The position numbers were made by a program, and so were the translations under genes. Shown here piece after piece: positions 6,360-11,193 of a stretch of 11,193 nucleotides of DNA (within the stretch, counting starts at the first letter, position 1; each line of letters starts with the position of its first letter). Below the pieces are notes generated by a model that was given only the letters and a program-made list of their open reading frames with translations, had not been told where the DNA came from and did no database searches. Origin of the DNA: Lachnospiraceae bacterium (GTDB lineage: Bacteria > Bacillota > Clostridia > Lachnospirales > Lachnospiraceae). Location of the stretch: NCBI GenBank assembly GCA_015057205.1, contig SVEW01000073.1, forward strand, positions 1 to 11,193, in the 5' to 3' direction.

Positions 6360-6860
6360 TTAAACTTCCAAAATAGCTCCCAGCAGTTCCAGATACTTTC
6401 CAGACTCGGTCGTAAATTTATCTACGTCCTTTTCTTCATACTGAAACTTATGAAGAAGCTTTCTGCTGCCCACATTTCTAACATCTGCTTCGTAAAAGAA
6501 TTTCTTCTTGCCATACTTACCGTTCACATAATCAACAACAGCCCGCAGTGCCTCATAGGCATATCCTTTTCCTTGCTGTTGCTTGACAATCCAAATTCCC
6601 AGCTCCGGCATCTCATCCTGAAGGCCGTGTACCTCCACGCTGCCAACAAACTCCTCTTCCGAATCCAGAATCACATAAAACAGCATTTCACTCTTTTCCA
6701 TATCTTCCCTAAATCCCTGCAAAAAAACCTTTGCTTCCTCCAACGATTTAAATGGTTCCGGATACTGATATTTGGTAATATCCGCATCAAAACCACGATA
6801 ATACGCTTCTGTATAGGTATTTTCAAAGGGTAATACTTTTAATCGCTTTGTCTTAATCAT
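6360..6860 (-). CDS. RimJ/RimL-type GNAT N-acetyltransferase
   Basis: A 166-residue GNAT of the RimJ/RimL group. It opens with the typical MIKTKRLKVLPF strand, has FVGSVEVHGL (beta2-beta3), then PELGIWIVKQQQGKGYAYEA, where QGKGYA at residues 96-101 is the acetyl-CoA loop (Q-x-x-G-x-A). NVGSRKLLHKFQY is the motif-B helix. This group acetylates protein N-termini, ribosomal proteins or small amines; the exact substrate is unknown. AAGGAG lies 7 nt before the ATG and the gene starts 11 nt after the nitrilase-like gene, so the two are co-transcribed. The TAA stop touches repeat array 3. Confidence 0.9.
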   Translation of the reverse strand: MIKTKRLKVLPFENTYTEAYYRGFDADITKYQYPEPFKSLEEAKVFLQGFREDMEKSEMLFYVILDSEEEFVGSVEVHGLQDEMPELGIWIVKQQQGKGYAYEALRAVVDYVNGKYGKKKFFYEADVRNVGSRKLLHKFQYEEKDVDKFTTESGKYLELLGAILEV

Positions 6861-6871
6861 ACCTTTTCTCC

Positions 6872-7612
6872 TTATAAAGATGTTTCACATAACAACACTG
6901 CCTCTTCTCCGGCGGGCACTTCCTGTTTAATCTTTCCATCCGAAAAAAAAGCCGCGCCACCTCTGGCGATTTCATCACCATTCCGCTCCAGGCATACGGA
7001 GTTAACATATAGCACTTTTCGTCCAAAACCCTCCGCCTGCTCGGCATATTCCTGCTTGATGGTTTCGTTCCACTCCTGATAGTTAAAATCTGTATAAACC
7101 GGCCACAGAACCACATCCGCCTGTAAACGTTTCATCTGCTTCACATTCTCATCATGCCATAAATCGCCGCACAGACCCACCGCAAATTTCTCTCCTAAAT
7201 AAGAAAAGTCATGAAATCCGTCGCCCTCCCGGTAATGTTCATCCGCCTCCGGAATCTTCCATCCATCCGACACTCTGCGAAAACGGTCAAGGATGGTTCC
7301 ATCTGCCCCGATGGTCACCTGACTGCTAAAAAGCACCTCCCCCTCTCTTTCTACAAAACCGAAGGAAATCGCAATCCGATTCGCTTTTGCCGCCTTGCAA
7401 AGCTCTGCTATTGTCGCATCCTCCATGGTAATACCAATCGTTTTATCCTGCTCATACGAAAAGCTTAGGCTATCAAACCCCTGCAAAAACGTTTCGCCAA
7501 AAACAATCATCTCCGCTCTGCCGCCATACTCCTGCATGAGTTCTGTCATACGGTTCCGGTTATAATCCATATCGCCGTTTTTAAAACCTACGGCTGCCAG
7601 TGCTACCCGCAT
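6872..7612 (-). CDS. Carbon-nitrogen hydrolase (nitrilase superfamily amidase)
   Basis: A 246-residue protein covering a whole nitrilase fold. Glu40 in MIVFGETFLQGF is the general base. Cys148 in KFAVGLCGDLWHDE is the nucleophile. The later ADVVLWPVYTDFNY and KVLYVNSVCLERNGDEIARGGA segments are standard for the fold. The usual lysine of the triad, in Y-R-K-x-H-L, falls in DRFRRVSDGWK: the aligned position is Arg113, and the nearest lysine is Lys119. The reading frame is intact, so this is probably a family variant rather than decay. Members cleave amides, carbamoyl groups or nitriles of small molecules in the cytosol. AAAGGAG precedes the ATG, and the gene lies 51 nt after yjdF with no terminator between them. 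It is co-transcribed with the RimJ-type GNAT. Confidence 0.88.
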   Translation of the reverse strand: MRVALAAVGFKNGDMDYNRNRMTELMQEYGGRAEMIVFGETFLQGFDSLSFSYEQDKTIGITMEDATIAELCKAAKANRIAISFGFVEREGEVLFSSQVTIGADGTILDRFRRVSDGWKIPEADEHYREGDGFHDFSYLGEKFAVGLCGDLWHDENVKQMKRLQADVVLWPVYTDFNYQEWNETIKQEYAEQAEGFGRKVLYVNSVCLERNGDEIARGGAAFFSDGKIKQEVPAGEEAVLLCETSL

Positions 7613-7663
7613 AGTCTTCTCCTTTCAAATCCACGCATCATTTTAATCCAAATGCTTTTTCTG

Positions 7664-8080
7664 CTAATGTCCCCTATGTTTTTCCTTTTTCTTCTGCTGC
7701 TTTCTTTCAAACAGTTGCCGTTCTCTTTCCATTTTCTCTTCACGGCTTTTAATTTTTCGCTCCTGCTTATTCTGTTCGTATTGCAGTTTTAATGCCTGCT
7801 GTGATTTGGTCCCGATACCGGTTTCCAACACTTTCCTTTTTGCCTCCCGCATCCTTCTCTTTGGATTCATAATCGAACCTTTTTCCTCCGTTTTCACAGC
7901 TGGGCTAAACTGTAATCGGAAGTAGTTTTTCCGAATAAACTCTTGCACCTCATACGCTTTTGGCTCTGCGCCAAACGTCACTTTGCATGCAGACAATTCC
8001 CCGTTCTCGAAGCGTTCAAATACGCCTACCCAAAACGGTTCCTCAAAATATACGGTCAGCTTACACATTCCTTTGCTCAT
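7664..8080 (-). CDS. yjdF: YjdF family protein (DUF2992)
   Basis: A 138-residue protein with the conserved YjdF start KLTVYFEEPFWVGVFER, then VTFGAEPKAYEVQEFI (FGAEP at residues 36-40), NPKRRMREAKR (72-82) and a highly charged C-terminal helix that is probably coiled or nucleic-acid binding. The biochemical role of YjdF is not established. In many Firmicutes its mRNA carries the yjdF RNA motif, an aptamer reported to sense aza-aromatic compounds, so a role in dealing with such compounds is suspected. I chose the ATG at 8080, with AGGAGGG at 8087-8093. A longer reading to 8131 would run into the leader and lacks a ribosome binding site. The next gene, the nitrilase-like amidase, follows after 51 nt. 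Confidence 0.88.
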   Translation of the reverse strand: MSKGMCKLTVYFEEPFWVGVFERFENGELSACKVTFGAEPKAYEVQEFIRKNYFRLQFSPAVKTEEKGSIMNPKRRMREAKRKVLETGIGTKSQQALKLQYEQNKQERKIKSREEKMERERQLFERKQQKKKEKHRGH

Positions 8081-8084
8081 AACA

Positions 8085-8225
8085 ATCCCTCCTATAGTTT
8101 CACTATTGTTTTCTGTGCAAAGAATGGACAACCCGGAGGGGCAGGTTACTTACCATAGATAAACTATGACGGCCGGGCTACCTACCGGCTCTAGCACACC
8201 ATTTGGTACACATTGCGTTTTTATC
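8085..8225 (-). promoter_or_regulatory. Candidate yjdF riboswitch leader
   Basis: The 5' leader of yjdF is GC-rich and folded, unlike nearby intergenic DNA. In RNA order: GUACC/GGUGU around an AAAU loop; GCCGG (8185-8189) with CCGGC (8172-8176) around UAGGUAGC; CAUAG/CUAUG (8154-8168); then AACC/GGUU (8130-8134 with 8144-8147), whose loop holds CCCUCC (8135-8140). That loop is the exact complement of GGAGGG in the ribosome binding site (8087-8092). A small AUAGU/ACUAU hairpin (8094-8106) sits next to the site. Position directly before yjdF, size and paired GUAGGUAGC/GUAAGUAACC blocks fit the yjdF RNA motif, but I compared it with the published consensus only from memory. The likely mode is control of translation by hiding the ribosome binding site. 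I see no convincing promoter; the aptamer starts about 20 nt after the preceding stop. Confidence 0.7.
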
Positions 8226-8244
8226 CTTGCATCTTTTTCTAAAA

Positions 8245-9054
8245 TTACTCGGTTCGATAGTAACAATATACACTGTTAAAACCGGCACGTTTCTCAAATC
8301 CAGCTTCCATAAGCGCTGCTATTTCCTGCTCATTTTCCACCTCTGCGAGATACATCAGATCATCCGCCTGATTTACTTCAGCGGCTTTTACAAGCAGGGC
8401 TTTTTCATATCCCAAACCTCTAAACTCCGGTTTCACGTATATCCCGTAGATTTCATTTTCCTCAAAGCAATTCGTCACATCCAGATAGCCCACTACCGTA
8501 TCTTCCTTCATCGCCAAAAGAATGCGAAATCTCTCCGGCGTCTCAATCACTTTTTCCGCTGTCCAGAAAACATTTTGGGGATGAATCTCACAATACTGCG
8601 TTCTCCATTTTGGCGCATATTCCTGAATCATCGACGTATCCACATCGGAAACGTCGCGTATGTGAACCATCTTCTGCACCTCCGGTTCAAAGTCCGCCTG
8701 CTTTCTTTTGGCAACATTACGAATCGCCTGATTCTTCGGGCTAAAGACCAGATCCACCTGATATCCCGGAAACCTCTGCTCAATCAAGGTAAGCATATCT
8801 TCAAAAGCGCGTTCCTCTCTGGTAAATCCAATAATCAGTTCCACATTCTTATCCTCCGGAGAAATCATCCATCCAAACAACCCGTTCACTCTACCGTCGT
8901 CTTCCGAAACGAAGGCCATTTCCTGCTCACTTTGCAAAATGCCATACAGATTGTTGGGAGAATGGTTAAAATGCGGATCATAATACTCCTCATCCCCGGA
9001 AATCTCCTTTATAAACACTTCATATTCATCAAAAGAAAAAATCTCTTTAATCAT
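8245..9054 (-). CDS. Double-GNAT-domain N-acetyltransferase
   Basis: A 269-residue protein, about twice a single GNAT. The C-terminal domain (about 130-267) is the active-looking one: VVGYLDVTNCFEENEIYGIYVKPEFRGLGYEKALL, with R212-G-L-G-Y-E217 as the acetyl-CoA loop, and the end MEAGFEKRAGFNSVYCYY. The N-terminal part (1-125) has a GNAT-like strand order (AFVSEDDGRVNGLFGWMI, then VELIIGFTREERAFEDML) but lacks a good R-x-x-G-x-G/A loop, so it is probably a degenerate GNAT half. The ATG shares a base with the TAA of the ABC gene (TAATG), with GAGGAG upstream inside that gene, so translation is coupled to the exporter. An enzyme that modifies the exported compound is a plausible reading of this coupling but is not proven. 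Confidence 0.87.
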   Translation of the reverse strand: MIKEIFSFDEYEVFIKEISGDEEYYDPHFNHSPNNLYGILQSEQEMAFVSEDDGRVNGLFGWMISPEDKNVELIIGFTREERAFEDMLTLIEQRFPGYQVDLVFSPKNQAIRNVAKRKQADFEPEVQKMVHIRDVSDVDTSMIQEYAPKWRTQYCEIHPQNVFWTAEKVIETPERFRILLAMKEDTVVGYLDVTNCFEENEIYGIYVKPEFRGLGYEKALLVKAAEVNQADDLMYLAEVENEQEIAALMEAGFEKRAGFNSVYCYYRTE

Positions 9055-10844
9055 TACGCAATCTCCTCAAACTGTGCCATGTACAACCGGTAATACTGTC
9101 CTTTCTTTGCAAGCAGCTCCCTAGGACTTCCGCTCTCCACAATGCCTCCACCATCGATTACAAAAATGCGGTCTGCATTCTGAATGGTGGAAAGCCGGTG
9201 TGCAATGACAAAACTGGTCCGGCCCTTTAAAAGCCCTTCAATTCCCCGTTGTACCAACAATTCATTTTTTGTATCAATACTTGACGTTGCTTCATCTAAA
9301 ATAAGAATCTTCGGTTTACTGATCATGGTTCGCGCAAAAGCAATTAACTGCCTTTGTCCCACCGAAAGACCTGCTCCCCGCTCTTTCATCACCGTATCAT
9401 AGCCGTTTTCCAGCTGCATGATAAATTCATGTGCATTCACCGCCTTAGCTGCCTCCACAATTTCATCCATGGTGGCATCCTCTTTTCCATAGCGAATATT
9501 ATCCGCAATGGTTCCGGAAAAAATGAAATTCTCCTGTGTCATAACCCCCATCTGCTTACGAAGGCTTTTGATGGTAACATCCCGTACATCAAATCCATCT
9601 ACCAAAACCTGTCCGGCCTGAATATCATAAAACCGGCTCAACAAATTAATGATGGTGGTTTTTCCCGCACCGGTGGGACCCACCAAAGCAATGCGCTCCC
9701 CCGGTTTCACCCGAAAGCTTACATCTTCTAACACCTTCGTCTCCTCCGGTGTTCCCACATCATAGGTAAAAGAAACATGTTCAAACTCCACTGCGCCTGT
9801 AATTTCCGGCAAAACCACTGCATCTTCTTTATCACTGATATCCGCCGGGGTATCCAGCACTTCAAAAATACGTTCTGCAGAGGACAGATTGGTTACCAGC
9901 TGGTTATAAAAACTGGCAATGTTCATAACCGGCTCCCAGAACATACCGATATACACGCCAAAGGATACCAGCGTTCCAAGGGATACCCGCTCCATACCAA
10001 TCAGCTTCGTTCCGCCCCAATACAGGCAGACACAGCTGACACCCCAGCAGGCATTAATTACAAAATCAAACAAATCGGAGCGGATTACCGCCTGATTAAA
10101 TACCTGCTTATGCTCTCGCACCAACTGTTCAAAATTCTCTTTTGTCTCCTCTTCCGCTGCAAAACTATGTACAACGGACATGCCGGAAACATCTTCGTGC
10201 ACATATGCATTCAGATTCGATGCCTTTTTTCTGAACTGCTGCCAGAAAGGCATCTGCATTTTAAAAATCATAATACAGCCAAGTAACATCACCGGTAAAA
10301 CCGCCAAACATAAAAGTCCCAACGTCACATCTTTCACCAACATGATGACACTTACACCGATAATGGTGCAGATTCCCGGAAGCAACGTAGTAACTGCATT
10401 TTGCAGCACACGCTTCAAGGAATTTACGTCGCCGATGATTCGTGCCAGGATTTTTCCTGTGGGGCGTCCGTCAAAAAACGGAAAACTCAAAGTCTGAATA
10501 TGTTCATACAAATCCTGCCGAATCTCCACCAAAATATGATTTGCTACGTAAGACATGGTGTACATACGAATTTTTAATACCACTACAAACACCAAATTCA
10601 GCGCCAACGTAAAAACGCCTAAACGCAAAAGTCCCGCCTGGTCTTTTTTCGGCAGATACACATCCACCGCCTCTTCTATTAAAAGTGGATTTATCAACGA
10701 TATTCCCACTGTTACAAACATAGTCAGGACTACCAGCGCCACTTTCGTGCGATACTTCCGTAAATAAGAAAAAAGTCGCAGGGCGGTTTGACGTTTATCC
10801 TGATTTTTCAATTCTTCATCCTGCTTTGTAGCATTTACTGCCAT
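9054..10844 (-). CDS. ABC exporter half-transporter, catalytic subunit of a heterodimer
   Basis: A 596-residue type-I ABC exporter with an N-terminal membrane domain (about 30-320, six hydrophobic stretches, for example 35-55, 74-92, 150-190 and 260-310) followed by an ATPase domain. Motifs: Walker A GPTGAGKT (389-396), Q-loop Gln437, signature LSVGQ (493-497) in place of the standard LSGGQ, Walker B ILILDE with catalytic Glu518, and switch His549. It starts inside the end of the partner gene (10-bp overlap), with GAGGAGGG before the ATG. Together they match the BmrCD/TM287-288 type of heterodimer, in which this Glu-bearing subunit and the partner's LSGGQ form the one hydrolysing site. Such pairs export drugs, peptides or lipids; the substrate is unknown. 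Confidence 0.93.
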   Translation of the reverse strand: MAVNATKQDEELKNQDKRQTALRLFSYLRKYRTKVALVVLTMFVTVGISLINPLLIEEAVDVYLPKKDQAGLLRLGVFTLALNLVFVVVLKIRMYTMSYVANHILVEIRQDLYEHIQTLSFPFFDGRPTGKILARIIGDVNSLKRVLQNAVTTLLPGICTIIGVSVIMLVKDVTLGLLCLAVLPVMLLGCIMIFKMQMPFWQQFRKKASNLNAYVHEDVSGMSVVHSFAAEEETKENFEQLVREHKQVFNQAVIRSDLFDFVINACWGVSCVCLYWGGTKLIGMERVSLGTLVSFGVYIGMFWEPVMNIASFYNQLVTNLSSAERIFEVLDTPADISDKEDAVVLPEITGAVEFEHVSFTYDVGTPEETKVLEDVSFRVKPGERIALVGPTGAGKTTIINLLSRFYDIQAGQVLVDGFDVRDVTIKSLRKQMGVMTQENFIFSGTIADNIRYGKEDATMDEIVEAAKAVNAHEFIMQLENGYDTVMKERGAGLSVGQRQLIAFARTMISKPKILILDEATSSIDTKNELLVQRGIEGLLKGRTSFVIAHRLSTIQNADRIFVIDGGGIVESGSPRELLAKKGQYYRLYMAQFEEIA

Positions 10845-11193
10845 GCATATCCCTCCTCTTCAGAGCCATACTGCGAGCAATATGTCTCGTAGTATCTGCC
10901 CTTAAGTGCCAAAAGTTCTTCGTGTGTCCCCCGTTCTACAATGCGCCCTTTTTCTAACACAATGATTTCATCCGCATACCGAACGGCAGAAATTCGATGA
11001 CCCACAATAACTTTGGTTATATTGTTCAGTTCCTTTAATTCCTTCTGAATTTCCCGCTCTGTCTCCATATCCAACGCACTGGTTGCGTCGTCAAAAATTA
11101 AAATAGAGCACTTTCTCGCCAACGCTCTGGCAATGCTGATTCTCTGTTTCTGCCCACCGGAAAGACCCACTCCGCGCTCACCGATTATGGTAT
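10835..11193 (-). CDS. ABC exporter partner subunit, C-terminal part of the ATPase domain only
   Basis: The frame is open to the window's right edge and only the last ~118 codons are present. It reads IGERGVGLSGGQKQRIS (a standard ABC signature LSGGQ), then ILIFDDATSALD, in which the catalytic Glu after the Walker B Asp is Asp, then VIVGHRIS with the switch His. A Walker B Asp-Asp is typical of the degenerate subunit of heterodimeric ABC exporters, so this fits as partner of the 9054-10844 subunit. The gene overlaps that one by 10 bp, so they are co-translated. An ATG- or GTG-start reading at 11170 would be an artefact, since coding continues upstream through the signature. Confidence 0.92.
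   Translation of the reverse strand, partial: TIIGERGVGLSGGQKQRISIARALARKCSILIFDDATSALDMETEREIQKELKELNNITKVIVGHRISAVRYADEIIVLEKGRIVERGTHEELLALKGRYYETYCSQYGSEEEGYAWQ

Noticed and set aside
6853..7116. Minus-strand frame of 87 codons
   Set aside because: Overlaps the nitrilase-like gene in another frame, with no ribosome binding site or recognisable motif.
8222..8290. Promoter for the yjdF leader
   Set aside because: Possible boxes (TTGAGA, TTGTTA, TATATT) do not combine at an acceptable spacing, so I leave open whether yjdF is read from the upstream genes.
8203..9093. Plus-strand frame of 296 codons
   Set aside because: It is antisense to the double-GNAT gene, which has clear motifs and coupled translation; the plus-strand product has no recognisable pattern.

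Overview
The window reads as an accessory stretch of a low-to-mid GC Gram-positive anaerobe, most likely a Lachnospiraceae-type member of the Clostridia. This is inferred from the strong AAGGAG-type ribosome binding sites, a YjdF/DUF2992 gene with a structured leader, a heterodimeric ABC exporter, and many small GNAT and ASCH genes. Every gene I can support lies on the minus strand, so the layout is described in transcription order, from high to low coordinates.

From the right edge: the C-terminal end of one ABC exporter subunit (10835-11193) overlaps its partner (9054-10844), which overlaps a double-GNAT acetyltransferase (8245-9054). Then come a structured leader that I call a candidate yjdF riboswitch (about 8085-8225), yjdF itself (7664-8080), a nitrilase-superfamily amidase (6872-7612) and a RimJ/RimL-type GNAT (6360-6860). 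Next are an uncharacterised 140-residue protein (5512-5934) and another GNAT (4972-5496), then the remnant of a broken gene (4431-4571) and an ASCH plus RibD/DHFR-like fusion (3321-4427). A HExxH metallopeptidase (2259-3137) is coupled by an ATGA overlap to a transglutaminase-like protein (1279-2262). Last is an MFS transporter cut by the left edge (1-862). The genes look like several short operons for detoxification, modification and efflux of small molecules; no mobile-element recombinase or defence system is visible.

The most unusual content is between the genes. Three intergenic spaces hold copies of one repeat family, at 926-1278, 4601-4954 and 6007-6359, of 353, 354 and 353 bp. All have the same orientation and lie just downstream of a stop codon. 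Each consists of six units at a period of about 63 bp. A unit is bounded by TTAC...GTAA(or GTAG). In the middle copy it is 38 nt, with two 11-nt arms and a constant 16-nt loop, followed by about 25 nt of spacer. The arms differ in sequence but largely keep pairing, using G-U wobbles in the sense of the gene transcripts, so the array appears to be maintained as RNA structure. A different element at 3166-3308 is MITE-like: imperfect terminal inverted repeats, three internal hairpins and a flanking 11-bp direct repeat.

Functions are read from motifs by eye. No database search, folding calculation or alignment program was run.
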